Shown here: positions 8,873-18,073 of the stretch, piece by piece | Layout: every line of letters begins with the position of its first letter | Position numbering within the stretch: the stretch's first letter is position 1 | From: Brevibacillus daliensis | Lineage (GTDB): Bacteria; Bacillota; Bacilli; Brevibacillales; Brevibacillaceae | Direction of reading: 5' to 3' | Assembly (NCBI RefSeq): GCF_021245735.1 | Contig: NZ_JAJISB010000042.1 | Span: forward strand, 1 to 53,322 | DNA length: 53,322 nucleotides | Notes under the pieces: generated by a model | Databases searched by the model: none | Told to the model about the DNA's origin: nothing | The model's input: the letters and a program-made list of their open reading frames with translations, nothing else | Position numbers and translations under genes: made by a program

Positions 8873-8908
8873 AAAGCTCTTCCGCATAGGTCTAACGGAG
8901 CGAGCTTT
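8873..8908 (-). terminator. Terminator after the MBL hydrolase gene
   Basis: AAAGCTC (8873-8879) pairs with GAGCTTT (8902-8908), with an inner CCG/CGG pair. On the minus strand TTTCTTTT follows. Confidence 0.65.
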
Positions 8909-8935
8909 AGTAATAAGTAGGAATCAACATACATC

Positions 8936-9946
8936 TTAAAGCTGATAGTAGAGTACACCTTCCCTATTATCCACCTTAATTTGACCAACTGTTACCAGAA
9001 GATCAATGTGTCCCAGTGTCTCTGATATTACCAATGGCAATTCCTTAAGATACAGCTTAGGGAACAATAATGCTGCCAGTTCAAATGCGGTTTTCGGGCC
9101 ATCATGTAAATAACGTCGAATATCAGCTGTACGATCCCATGTTTTTTGTAGTCTTTCCATGATTAGCTTGCGATGGTTCAAAATAGGTTCGCCATGCCCT
9201 GAAAAAACCATCTTCACATCCATGGCAGCTACCATTTCCAGTGAAGTACGGTATTGAACTAGGGTAAGCGGTCGAGTACTGGATTGATCGCGAGGTGGCT
9301 CAATAAACGCATTGGAAGAGACATGAGCAATCAGGTGATCTCCTGCAATCATTACCTGGTCAGCCAAACGATAGAGCGATAAATGGCTTTGTGAGTGACC
9401 AGGTGTATAGATAACCTGCCAATCAGGTAAGTGAGGAAGGACCTGCTCATGCTCTAACCAATAATCTACACTGCTCTTTTGTTGGAACTTATTCATCATC
9501 CCACGGTAGCGTTTTACCACATCAAGTAATTCTTCCTGCATTCCACATTCGCGGTACAATCGTGTAAAAAATTGATCGTGAAACTGCATGAAGCTCTCAT
9601 TTAATTCCACATACGGAGCTGCAAGAGGATGAGCATAAACCGCAGTTTGAGTTACCTGCTTTACTCGCTCTAATTGACCGATGTGATCAACATGATGATG
9701 CGTTAATATGATTTGATCTACATCCTCCAGTTTTTTACCTATGACCTGCAATCCTTGGTTAAGTGCAAGCCACGCCTCTTCTGTATAAGGACCGACATCA
9801 ACAAGCGTCATGTGATCATTATCCATGATGATATATACATTTACATCACCCACGGCAAATGGTGTTGGGAGAGGAAGTTGGTAGACTCCATTCGCTACCT
9901 GAGTTGGTGTAGCGTTCGAGGGAGTTTGGCTTGATTTAGCAGACAT
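8936..9946 (-). CDS. MBL-fold hydrolase with LACTB2-type C-terminal domain
   Basis: 336 residues. Metallo-beta-lactamase fold with the HxHxDH motif THHHVDHIGQ (H83, H85, D87, H88). Later ligands are visible as TPGHSQSHLS, IAGDHLIA and FSGHGEP. The last ~70 residues form a winged-helix-like segment (DGPKTAFELAALLFPKLYLKEL...) as in LACTB2/glyoxalase II-related hydrolases. The likely chemistry is thioester or phosphodiester hydrolysis; the substrate cannot be assigned. The start at ATG 9946 has GGAGGA 8 bases upstream. It lies 71 bases after the GGDEF gene with no terminator visible, so it may be the third gene of that operon. Confidence 0.85.
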   Translation of the reverse strand: MSAKSSQTPSNATPTQVANGVYQLPLPTPFAVGDVNVYIIMDNDHMTLVDVGPYTEEAWLALNQGLQVIGKKLEDVDQIILTHHHVDHIGQLERVKQVTQTAVYAHPLAAPYVELNESFMQFHDQFFTRLYRECGMQEELLDVVKRYRGMMNKFQQKSSVDYWLEHEQVLPHLPDWQVIYTPGHSQSHLSLYRLADQVMIAGDHLIAHVSSNAFIEPPRDQSSTRPLTLVQYRTSLEMVAAMDVKMVFSGHGEPILNHRKLIMERLQKTWDRTADIRRYLHDGPKTAFELAALLFPKLYLKELPLVISETLGHIDLLVTVGQIKVDNREGVLYYQL

Positions 9947-10017
9947 TTGATATTCCTCCAGCTTCGAAATGTACGCAATTCTTTTCTTCTATATCGTAGT
10001 CTATCATATTTTACGTG

Positions 10018-12282
10018 CTAGCTATGCCTTACTTGGTTGCGTCCACCTTGTTTGGCACGGTACAAGGCAACGTCTGCATCATGGAACAATTCTTCTGCTG
10101 TCTTGTTTATTTCAAGCGATTTGCTCCACATTGCCACTCCACCGGAGACTGTTACTTTAGGATTTGATTCTAGCTCTACCCTGTTTCTGATTCTCTCTGC
10201 AATTTTTGAAGCAATGGTTATATCTACATTAGGCAGATAAATAGCGATCTCTTCCCCACCCCATCTTGCAGGAATATCACTGTCACGTATACAGGTTTTA
10301 ATTACGGAGGATACTTTATGCAGAATTTCATCTCCAACCAGATGCCCGTAAGTGTCATTTATGTTCTTGAAGTAGTCGATATCAACAAGAATTAAAGAAC
10401 CCTGTTCTTCCGATTCTAATGATTTTTTTACGTTCTCATTCAAATAGCGTCTAGTATATAAACCAGTCAGATTATCTGTGATAACCAACCGCTCAACTTC
10501 ACTTAGCAACAGAGCATTATTGATTGCCAAACTGGTATGCTGCCCAAACAACTCCAATAACTTGTACTCATCATAGGAAAAAAAGTTAGGCTTGGTATCT
10601 GCCACAAGTAATAACCCACTCACTTCAGAATCCTGATGCATATGAACTCCCATAACTGATGAGTAGGTAAACAAAGGATGTGGTTCATGCAAAAAGTTCT
10701 CATTTGAAAGCAAAATTCGTTGCTTTTCCATAAAAATCTCTGCAATAGGTGTCGAGCTAATAGGAATTATTTGACCAATATGCTCACTCTTTGAGGAAGA
10801 GACAATCTGCATATGCTCTCCATCAGACAATTTCTGTAGGATGGCAGCGTATTCTGCATCGAATGTCATATGTAACATTTTGGTAACGAACTCCAGAATA
10901 TCCATCATATTTAAGCTTCGGTTTATTTGTTGCGCCATCTCATTAATAAGCCGCAGCTCACGAATTTTATTGCGTGATTGCTGATACAACTGCGCATTTT
11001 CAAAAGCTATTCCTGCTGTTTCAGCCAAAACCGAGATATATTCAGACTCATTCACTGACAAATTGATCATTTCCGTGGTTTTTAATAGCAATATTCCGTA
11101 TATCCCCTGTTTCCCGAGCAATGGAGCTGCTACCAATGTTTCCAATCTACCTTCTTTATCCTCCCTTCCCGTGGTTAAACGCCCTTCAAAATAGGCTTGC
11201 TGACTCACCTGATTGAGCTCTTTGTGCACGGTAAAGGTTTTAACTGGCAAGGTAGTTTGCAGTTCCATAGTAAGATGCAACTCTGTGGAAAAATAAGGAT
11301 ATAGTTGATTGATACTACCAACTACGCCTTCAAGTACATCATGAACATCGATAGAAGCATGAATTTTTTTTGTTAGTTGATAGATTAATTCTTTTTTTTG
11401 ACTCTCACGTAGTATTTCATGAATGTGTAGAGTTCGATGCATTTGACTTCTGATTTGTTCTCCGGTCATTTGGAGTAACAATAAATCCAATCCATCAAGC
11501 GTTGCTTCCTCTGTTTCATCTATATGCAAAATAAGGGCAGCAATCGGCTTCTCGTTATAATATATCGGATAGAAGGCAAGCTTGTTATCCGCTGTGGTCA
11601 ATCTTTCAATTTTTTGATGTACAAACCGTGGAAGCACATGGTACAAGCTAGACTCAGCAAAAGATTTATCTTCCGTAGAAAAGCGCTCCTGTGGCAAAAG
11701 GAAACCACGCCCATCAAGTCGAATTAAGGAGCAGTGAGCAATCCCAATCGTCTCATGAAGGTGTTGAACTACGGCTTTCATGAATAATTCTGGTTCATGA
11801 AATTTAATTGCTTCGTCGATGACACGTTCAACCATTCGTTGTAAAAATCCCTTGTACCCCATGTTATAAAGACCTTTCAGCATTTCGCCGAAGGTGTGGA
11901 TATAAGGATAAGCATCTTCTTCCATGATTAGAATCCCTGCAACGGCATGAACCATTCCATTTTCAGGTGCCAGTGGTTGTAGCATGCATTTGAAGTTTCC
12001 TATGGAAAGAGTTCGATCATCGCCATCTACCATGACAGACTGATTAGTCAGGAGTACCTGGTCCAGTTCTTTTTGGATCACGAATGAACACTCGATCAAT
12101 ATATTACTCGATAACTGACCTGACTCTTCTCCCAACAGGTAACTGGAAAGTAAGTCTCGTTCGGGTGTATAGAAAAAAAGCAGCCCCGGAACCTGTTTTG
12201 GCCAAGAAGGCAGAAAAAATGGAACGATGCCGTCAACTATTTTTTCTAGTTTTCCTGTCTGAGCTCGGGTCTGCAATGCCAA
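10018..12282 (-). CDS. GAF-GGDEF protein, putative diguanylate cyclase (YtrP-like)
   Basis: 754 residues, soluble. Several GAF-like sensory domains fill residues about 1-590. A C-terminal GGDEF domain spans about 603-754 (DNLTGLYTRRYL, VDIDYFKNINDTYGH). The active-site loop reads GGEEI (675-679), preceded by RDSD in the inhibitory I-site position (RxxD). Most key positions for c-di-GMP synthesis are therefore kept, with Ile in place of the usual Phe. B. subtilis YtrP has the same plan. The start is TTG 12282, supported by AAGGAAGAAGG just upstream; no other start is close. It begins 15 bases after the phosphatase stop, so the two are co-transcribed. Confidence 0.88.
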   Translation of the reverse strand: MALQTRAQTGKLEKIVDGIVPFFLPSWPKQVPGLLFFYTPERDLLSSYLLGEESGQLSSNILIECSFVIQKELDQVLLTNQSVMVDGDDRTLSIGNFKCMLQPLAPENGMVHAVAGILIMEEDAYPYIHTFGEMLKGLYNMGYKGFLQRMVERVIDEAIKFHEPELFMKAVVQHLHETIGIAHCSLIRLDGRGFLLPQERFSTEDKSFAESSLYHVLPRFVHQKIERLTTADNKLAFYPIYYNEKPIAALILHIDETEEATLDGLDLLLLQMTGEQIRSQMHRTLHIHEILRESQKKELIYQLTKKIHASIDVHDVLEGVVGSINQLYPYFSTELHLTMELQTTLPVKTFTVHKELNQVSQQAYFEGRLTTGREDKEGRLETLVAAPLLGKQGIYGILLLKTTEMINLSVNESEYISVLAETAGIAFENAQLYQQSRNKIRELRLINEMAQQINRSLNMMDILEFVTKMLHMTFDAEYAAILQKLSDGEHMQIVSSSKSEHIGQIIPISSTPIAEIFMEKQRILLSNENFLHEPHPLFTYSSVMGVHMHQDSEVSGLLLVADTKPNFFSYDEYKLLELFGQHTSLAINNALLLSEVERLVITDNLTGLYTRRYLNENVKKSLESEEQGSLILVDIDYFKNINDTYGHLVGDEILHKVSSVIKTCIRDSDIPARWGGEEIAIYLPNVDITIASKIAERIRNRVELESNPKVTVSGGVAMWSKSLEINKTAEELFHDADVALYRAKQGGRNQVRHS

Positions 12283-12297
12283 TTCCTTCTTCCTTGT

Positions 12298-12927
12298 TTA
12301 TAATGGCTTACTTTCCTGAAGATGATGATCTCGACTAATTTCGTGAACTTCCCAGCAATCATTATTTAATGAAATGATGCTGATTCCGGTGTTGCCAATT
12401 TTGCTTTTTCCCGTACCATGTAAACCTTCTGTAATTCCATGAAGAAAAGCATTAATAAAACCCCCATGACTTACAATCGCAATGGTTTGACCCATGTGTT
12501 GTTTCAACAGGTGTTTTATAGTAATAACCGCACGCTCCTGCATGGCATCCCTGGATTCAACTCCGCATATACTCTCATGAGACAACAGCTTTTCCAATCG
12601 ATCCTGTACATCTACGTAATATTTTCCTTCTAATTCTCCATAACAGCGCTCGCGCAGAGTGGAGAGTGGCGTTACTGGTATATCTAACCGCTTCCCCAAC
12701 ATGGAAGCCGTTTCAAATGCCCTTTTCAAATCACTAGAATAGATATGAGCAAAGCTTTCAGTGGATAATGCTTCTGCCAATTTTGCAGCTTGCTCTTTCC
12801 CTGCTTCGTTGAGATCTGTATTGGTATGTCCTTGAATTCGCTGATTAATATTCCAATCTGTTTCTCCGTGACGAATAAGATAAAGAATGGTTTTATCCTC
12901 TATGTCGTTCATTGATATATCACTCAT
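12298..12927 (-). CDS. Histidine phosphatase family protein (PhoE/phosphoglycerate-mutase-like)
   Basis: 209 residues with the branch 1 histidine phosphatase motif LIRHGETDWN (catalytic H20). Other marks are SDLKRAFETA, the RCYGELEGK loop (Glu donor region) and the second histidine in IVSHGGFINAFLHG. It is likely a broad phosphatase of the PhoE/CobC type and not the glycolytic mutase, given its small size. ATG 12927 has AAGGAG about 11 bases upstream. It is first gene of a run with the GGDEF protein and possibly the MBL hydrolase. The AT-rich region upstream holds several TATAAT-like boxes, so the exact promoter cannot be fixed. Confidence 0.88.
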   Translation of the reverse strand: MSDISMNDIEDKTILYLIRHGETDWNINQRIQGHTNTDLNEAGKEQAAKLAEALSTESFAHIYSSDLKRAFETASMLGKRLDIPVTPLSTLRERCYGELEGKYYVDVQDRLEKLLSHESICGVESRDAMQERAVITIKHLLKQHMGQTIAIVSHGGFINAFLHGITEGLHGTGKSKIGNTGISIISLNNDCWEVHEISRDHHLQESKPL

Positions 12928-13134
12928 TTTATATTAACTCCTTAATTATAATAGATATAATCATGTTATACTAGAATATATAAAGATTTTTTAGAAAACT
13001 TTCCCTTTTTTCTAAATTCAACTGTAATTCTTAAAGTCCTCTTTCGTCAGATAGTTGAGGTCAAATCAAATATGCTTATGGACTGTGCAACGATTCGATT
13101 TGATCTATCCAATTATAAATAGGAGGTAATCGCT

Positions 13135-15405
13135 ATGAAAGTACTATTACACCCCCTTTGTTTTTTGTCCCTTTCAGGTATTCTTCTGCTCTCTCCCGCA
13201 GGGGCGATGGCAATGTCACCCGTAACGAAAGCAAGTCCCGTATCTGCATTAGAAAGCGCTCGTCCTGTATCCACTTCTAAACTAGGTAAAGAAGAAGCTC
13301 TCCAACTTGCACAACGCTATCTAAAAAACTTTTCTACTGTCAAACTGGATTCAGTCAATTATCAAGCTGCCAATGAGTATCAAGCCTACCCTGAATGGAG
13401 TTTTGATTTTATCGACTCTTCATCAAAAATGGATGAAGAAAAGACCCGCGTGTCCATTAGGCTTAATGCAAATACTGGTGAATTACTCTCTTATTATGTT
13501 TACCAACCTAAAAAAACTACTTCTGCCAAATCAATTACCAGAGAGGAAGCTGGTTTGATTGCTGAAACATTTTTGAAAGAGCACGCCAGCAAGCGCTTCA
13601 AGGAGACTATAAAGGATGAAACTCAATTTCCACTCGAAAAACCGCAGTTTGGCGACAAGCAGCAGCAATTTTCGTATGTACGTATGGTGAATGGTACTCC
13701 TTTTCCGGAAAATAATCTATCCATTGTTGTTGATCCTTCCGGTTATATATCCAGTTACTCTCTCAGTTGGGATGATCAAATTACGTTCCCAGATAAACCG
13801 AGTGTAGTTTCAGCAGAAACTGCTCGAAATGCTTTCATGAATACATCTTTTGTCCAGCTAAGTTACTACGTTCCATGGCAAAAATATAGCACTGCGAATA
13901 AACCCGCCAGTCTCATCTATAATCTCAACCAAAATGTAAAGTTAGATGCAGCGTCAGGAAAACCCTTGTTTGTATCCACAGGTTTAAAACCTGCAACTGA
14001 CACCAAGGCAACTCCCATTTATTCAACCTCATTGCCTCCTCTCCATAAGGGAAAAACGCTGACACAAGAAGCAGCAATGACTCTAACCCATAAACTGTTC
14101 GCTATTTCTGACTGGAAGCCAACTTTCGTTATGTTTAGGGATTCGGAATACGGAGGGGCACCAGTTTGGGACTTTACCTTTACAGACCCTAAAGGAACAC
14201 CAAACGGAGCTGGCGCTGTCGAATCTATGTGGGTAACATTACATGCTGATACAGGTTCTATCATGGCTTATGAATATAATAATGGAGGTCAAAAGCCAGC
14301 CAATGGAGCTACCCCTTTATCAATAGAAGAACTAAAACAAAAAACGGTGGACGCGATCAAAAAATATGCTCCTGATCAATTGCACAACTTATACTACGAC
14401 GAATCACTCCAAAACAGGGAGTTCAATTGGGAAGAACAAACAGCCGTCACCTTTACTTATCAACCATATAAACACGGAGTTCCCGCAGCTAGTGGTGAAA
14501 TGATGATCAGAATTGATAGATACACAGGGCAAATCCTTTCTTTTCACGTCTCGCAGAGAAATGAAAGCTACCCTGCCACATTACCTTCTCACATAACCCT
14601 TGCAGAAGCGCAAAAGAGCTGGCTTGAAGAGAGTACGCTCCGACTCGTCTATAAAAAAACGGACCCATACCGTATGGTAGCCCCAAAAGACAATGCTAAT
14701 CAGGCTGTTAAATTGGTCTATGAGATTACTCCTACCCCATATAAGGAAGGATACGCTTTGGATGCCACTACTGGTAAGTGGATTAGCACGGAATCAGGAA
14801 ATCCGGTAATCCTGCATCATGCTGAGCCAACTGATCTAGCCTCGTTGCCTATTGAATCCCAGAATGCTCTACGCATCATGTACAATTACGATGCGATTCA
14901 GTTAATTGATAATCAAATCAAGCCAAATGAACCGATCAAACGTGGTGAAATGATCAAAATGCTGGTAGCCACTATCTTCAACGGAGATTATCAGATGTAC
15001 ACCTATGCGCATAGTGATGCGATTTATACAGATGTTCCTGGTACTTCCCCTTATTTCTCTTCCGTGCAGCTTGCGAGTAAACAAGGGTGGATTGCTAACC
15101 TCTCCAAGCAATTAAAGCCTGAAGAGAAAATAAGCCGTGCTGAGCTGGCTGACTTATTTGTGAGATCACTGGGGTATCATGGGTTATCACAGACTCCAGA
15201 TCTCTTCCAGATGAATATGAAGGATCTCAAAATAGAACATCCGGTTGGTGCGATTGCCATTGTAACAACACTAGAAATTATGGATGCCCCGAAGGAATTG
15301 TTCCAGCCTGATGCAAGCGTAACTCGTGAGGAAGCAGCTCTATATTTCATGCGTTATATGGAAAAACGGAAGCAACTAGATATCAAAGTGGGACCGATTT
15401 ACTAA
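13135..15405 (+). CDS. Secreted YcdB/YcdC-type protein with PepSY-like repeats and SLH domains
   Basis: 756 residues. The signal peptide (MKVLLHPLCFLSLSGILLLS, cleavage probably near AGAMA) is followed by several ~140-residue repeats of YcdB/PepSY character. Each has a 'LT.EEA..LA..FL' helix, then a beta sheet ending in a DxxTGxxxSY/F strand (for example RLNANTGELLSYYV and RIDRYTGQILSFHV). The C-terminal ~190 residues carry three S-layer homology motifs (about 565-750), including KRGEMIKMLV, SRAELADLFVRSL and TREEAALYFMRY. The protein should be non-covalently anchored to the pyruvylated wall polymer. The enzymatic role is unknown; PepSY domains are suspected protease inhibitors. The ribosome site AGGAGG precedes ATG 13135. 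Confidence 0.85.
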   Translation: MKVLLHPLCFLSLSGILLLSPAGAMAMSPVTKASPVSALESARPVSTSKLGKEEALQLAQRYLKNFSTVKLDSVNYQAANEYQAYPEWSFDFIDSSSKMDEEKTRVSIRLNANTGELLSYYVYQPKKTTSAKSITREEAGLIAETFLKEHASKRFKETIKDETQFPLEKPQFGDKQQQFSYVRMVNGTPFPENNLSIVVDPSGYISSYSLSWDDQITFPDKPSVVSAETARNAFMNTSFVQLSYYVPWQKYSTANKPASLIYNLNQNVKLDAASGKPLFVSTGLKPATDTKATPIYSTSLPPLHKGKTLTQEAAMTLTHKLFAISDWKPTFVMFRDSEYGGAPVWDFTFTDPKGTPNGAGAVESMWVTLHADTGSIMAYEYNNGGQKPANGATPLSIEELKQKTVDAIKKYAPDQLHNLYYDESLQNREFNWEEQTAVTFTYQPYKHGVPAASGEMMIRIDRYTGQILSFHVSQRNESYPATLPSHITLAEAQKSWLEESTLRLVYKKTDPYRMVAPKDNANQAVKLVYEITPTPYKEGYALDATTGKWISTESGNPVILHHAEPTDLASLPIESQNALRIMYNYDAIQLIDNQIKPNEPIKRGEMIKMLVATIFNGDYQMYTYAHSDAIYTDVPGTSPYFSSVQLASKQGWIANLSKQLKPEEKISRAELADLFVRSLGYHGLSQTPDLFQMNMKDLKIEHPVGAIAIVTTLEIMDAPKELFQPDASVTREEAALYFMRYMEKRKQLDIKVGPIY

Positions 15406-15444
15406 TTACCAGCCTCTTCCGGCTGATTCAATTCTCTCTTTCTC

Positions 15445-15474
15445 TTGACTTATGCATGTTCTAATAGGTACAAT
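15445..15474 (+). promoter_or_regulatory. rpsD promoter
   Basis: TTGACT (15445-15450), an 18-base spacer, then TACAAT (15469-15474). This is a good sigma-A match that would start transcription near 15481. Confidence 0.75.
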
Positions 15475-15480
15475 AAGAGC

Positions 15481-15693
15481 TATGTGTTAGTAGGGTAGCA
15501 ACGATTGTAGGTAAAAACAGAAGGATTCATGAAGAGTACTTCTAAGTTTCACCCCTTTGCCTTTTGACAGCGGCTGCTGTTTTTCAAGAGGAGCACGATG
15601 CAGAAACGCTACCGTCTGAAGTTCGTGTACGAAGATGAAACTTGCCTTCTGGAAGTAAACACCTGCGAATCTAATTTAAAGGAGATTGAAAAC
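15481..15693 (+). promoter_or_regulatory. Long rpsD leader, candidate S4 autoregulatory region
   Basis: The 5' UTR is about 213 nt. It contains a short hairpin ACAGC-GGCT-GCTGT (15567-15580) followed by five T (attenuator-like), then a second ribosome site AGAGGAG before ATG 15598. That upstream ATG reads 32 codons in frame into rpsD without a stop. S4 represses its own mRNA in B. subtilis by binding the leader, so a structured leader is expected. The exact S4-binding fold was not derived here. Confidence 0.5.
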
Positions 15694-16296
15694 ATGGCTC
15701 GTTACACAGGACCACGCCACAAACTGGCTCGTCGTCTGGGTATTTCTCTAGACGGAACAGGAAAAGATCTAAAACGCAACTTCCCACCAGGACAACACGG
15801 ACATAGCCGTCGCAAAATGAGCGAATACGGTCTACAGTTGCAAGAAAAACAAAAACTTCGTCACATGTTCGGCCTAACGGAAAAACAATTCCTTCGCACT
15901 TTCAAACATGCGTTGAAAATGAAAGGCGTTGTAGGTGAGAACTTCATGAGACTTCTTGAGTCCCGCCTAGATAACGTTGCTTACCGTATGGGTTTTGCAT
16001 CTACTCGTCCAGGAGCTCGTCAATTAGTTAACCACGGTCACTTGACTGTTAATGGTAAAAAAGTTGATATCGCTTCTTACCGCGTACAACCAGGCGATGT
16101 GATTACTCTTCGTGAGAAATCTCGTAACCTATCTATCGTGAAAGAATCTTTGGAAGCTCGCACTTTCTTGCCTACTTACATCACTTTTGATGATAACAAA
16201 GCAGAAGGTACATTCACTCGTTTCCCAGATCGTTCCGAAATGCCGGCTGAAATCAACGAAACTCTAATCGTTGAATTCTACAACCGCAAACTGTAA
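15694..16296 (+). CDS. rpsD: 30S ribosomal protein S4
   Basis: 200 residues from ATG 15694, the normal S4 length. The sequence is unmistakable: [19 protein letters not shown], the [17 protein letters not shown] region, and the S4 RNA-binding domain ([26 protein letters not shown]). S4 is a primary assembly protein that binds the 16S 5' domain five-way junction, and it represses its own synthesis. The start is set by AAAGGAG nine bases upstream. The longer frame from 15598 adds residues foreign to S4. No Cys cluster is present at the N-terminus, so this is the zinc-independent form. It is monocistronic with its own promoter and terminator. tyrS, its B. subtilis neighbour, is absent. Confidence 0.97.
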   Translation: MARYTGPRHKLARRLGISLDGTGKDLKRNFPPGQHGHSRRKMSEYGLQLQEKQKLRHMFGLTEKQFLRTFKHALKMKGVVGENFMRLLESRLDNVAYRMGFASTRPGARQLVNHGHLTVNGKKVDIASYRVQPGDVITLREKSRNLSIVKESLEARTFLPTYITFDDNKAEGTFTRFPDRSEMPAEINETLIVEFYNRKL

Positions 16297-16306
16297 TAAA
16301 TGTAAG

Positions 16307-16359
16307 AGGGGCACATCCACTGTCATGATTTATGACAAGGGGGTTGCCCCTTTTTTTAT
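16307..16359 (+). terminator. rpsD terminator
   Basis: AGGGGCA (16307-16313) pairs with TGCCCCT (16345-16351), with an inner TGTCAT/ATGACA stem (16321-16337). A run of T follows. Confidence 0.85.
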
Positions 16360-16393
16360 TAGACAGAATGGAAAAACATCAACCCATAAAAGA

Positions 16394-16421
16394 AAAAACC
16401 TAGCCAACAAAAGACTAGGTT
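16394..16421 (-). terminator. Terminator of the efflux operon
   Basis: AACCTAG (16397-16403) pairs with CTAGGTT (16415-16421). On the minus strand TTTTTTCTTTT follows. Confidence 0.75.
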
Positions 16422-16429
16422 CTTTCTTT

Positions 16430-18061
16430 TTATCCCTTAACAGGCGCTGGGACATTAGGAGTTGGAGTTGCTTTCATCGTAACATCCATTGGTTTATTAT
16501 CTGAAGCACTCGGTGTAGGTTTTAGCTCGATAGAAGCCTTTTTCTTTTTCAAGAAGAAAAGAACCAACGGGATTGACAATAAAATAGGAAATGCAGAGAT
16601 GAAGAACGTATCTGCAATACCTCGTGTTAATGCTTCCTTTTGAATCATGCCACCTAATATTGAAGATGCTCCTATAACCGAGGAAGTAGCGTCTATACCG
16701 CTTTGCGTATATACACCAGACAAAGCAGCTAAGACTTGATTCGCCACATCACTTGTACTCGGAACATTTTCACTGATACGTACCGCGTGGAAATTCTGGC
16801 GATTGGTCATTAACGCAGTCAATATCGCAATCGCAAAGGAACCCATTACAGATCGAATCAGGTTAGAAAGGGAAGAGGCTTGACTCACCAAATGTCTTGG
16901 GATGGCATTCATCCCAACCGTAGACAATGGTGTCATACACATCCCCATTCCCACACCCCGAATGGTTAATATTGTGTCAATCCACCTATGCGGAGTATCT
17001 TGGGCTAGATGCTGAAGCTCATAAGATGTTATTCCTGCTAGTGTTAAACCAATTATGCCAAGCGGTACTACCCCGAATTTATCAAACAGTTTACCACCAA
17101 TCGGCATCATGACCGCCATGGCAATCGATTGTGGCATCAGTAATATACCTGTTTGCATAGCAGACAATCCTTGAATGTTTTGCATATAGAGTGGCATCAT
17201 GAAAATTCCACCAAACATCCCCATCGTAATAAAACTAACGATTAATAAACTTAATGAATACGTGCCATTTTTCAAGATCCGAAAATCGATCAAAGGCTGT
17301 TCTATCGTAAGCTCAACGTAAACTAAGAGTATTAAACTGAAGATTGAAATGAATATCAGGCTTACGACATATAACGATGTCCAGCCTTCAGAAGCACCTT
17401 TTGTAAGGGCAAGTAGTAAGCTAGCAAACCCAATAATCGACAAGATTGCTCCTAGAAAATCAAATTTCACTTTTTTAATTGGAGTTTCCTTTAAAATAAT
17501 ACTTCCCATGACAACAGCAAGCACACCTACAGGAATACCCATGAAGAATAAGAAACGCCAGTTGAGATATTCAATGATATAGCCACTCAATGTAGGACCC
17601 ACCGCAGGAGCAACCATGGCTGCAATCCCCCATAATCCTAGTGCCATTCCGATTTGTTCACGCGGCATGATCATATAAATAATAGACATTCCTACTGGCA
17701 TGATAAATCCACCGCTTAATCCCTGAATAATACGAAAGAAAATCATGCTACTGTCGCTCCAGGCAAAACCACAGAAGGTTGAGATTACCGTAAATACAGC
17801 CAATGATAAAATAAATAATCGTTTCGTTCCAAAAATATCACTTAAAGTTCCACTCATCGGAATAACAACAGCAGAAGACAACATGTAGCCAGTTAAGACC
17901 CATTGAATGGTTTCTGTTGTCGACCCAAAAACCGTTACCAGCTTAGGTAGTGCTATATTAATGATACTGTTGTTTAGTACCGCTACGAATGTACCCATAA
18001 CGATTGCAAGTAAAGCGAGCCATTTATAGGAAGCACTTTCGGTGTTATTTGAAGCAGACAA
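16430..18061 (-). CDS. DHA2-family (EmrB/QacA-type, 14-TM) multidrug efflux MFS transporter
   Basis: 543 residues. The order of hydrophobic helices fits 14 transmembrane segments. Motif A is present as GTLSDIFGTKRLFI, and motif C of antiporters as GLWGIAAMVAPAVGPTLSGYI. The DHA2-specific start (FVAVLNNSIINIALP) matches EmrB/QacA and B. subtilis YhcA. It should export lipophilic drugs by proton antiport. The C-terminal tail is Pro/Thr-rich. The start is TTG 18061, with AGGGGGC about 9 bases upstream. It is last of four genes (MarR, EmrA-like, RND-type adaptor, MFS), an order like yhbI-yhbJ-yhcA of B. subtilis with one added adaptor. Confidence 0.9.
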   Translation of the reverse strand: MSASNNTESASYKWLALLAIVMGTFVAVLNNSIINIALPKLVTVFGSTTETIQWVLTGYMLSSAVVIPMSGTLSDIFGTKRLFILSLAVFTVISTFCGFAWSDSSMIFFRIIQGLSGGFIMPVGMSIIYMIMPREQIGMALGLWGIAAMVAPAVGPTLSGYIIEYLNWRFLFFMGIPVGVLAVVMGSIILKETPIKKVKFDFLGAILSIIGFASLLLALTKGASEGWTSLYVVSLIFISIFSLILLVYVELTIEQPLIDFRILKNGTYSLSLLIVSFITMGMFGGIFMMPLYMQNIQGLSAMQTGILLMPQSIAMAVMMPIGGKLFDKFGVVPLGIIGLTLAGITSYELQHLAQDTPHRWIDTILTIRGVGMGMCMTPLSTVGMNAIPRHLVSQASSLSNLIRSVMGSFAIAILTALMTNRQNFHAVRISENVPSTSDVANQVLAALSGVYTQSGIDATSSVIGASSILGGMIQKEALTRGIADTFFISAFPILLSIPLVLFFLKKKKASIELKPTPSASDNKPMDVTMKATPTPNVPAPVKG

Positions 18062-18073
18062 AGAGATCGCCCC

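Noticed and set aside
15598-15693. A 32-residue N-terminal extension of S4
   Set aside because: S4 starts MARYTGP in all relatives I know, and AAAGGAG is ideally placed before 15694. The upstream ATG is kept only as a regulatory curiosity.
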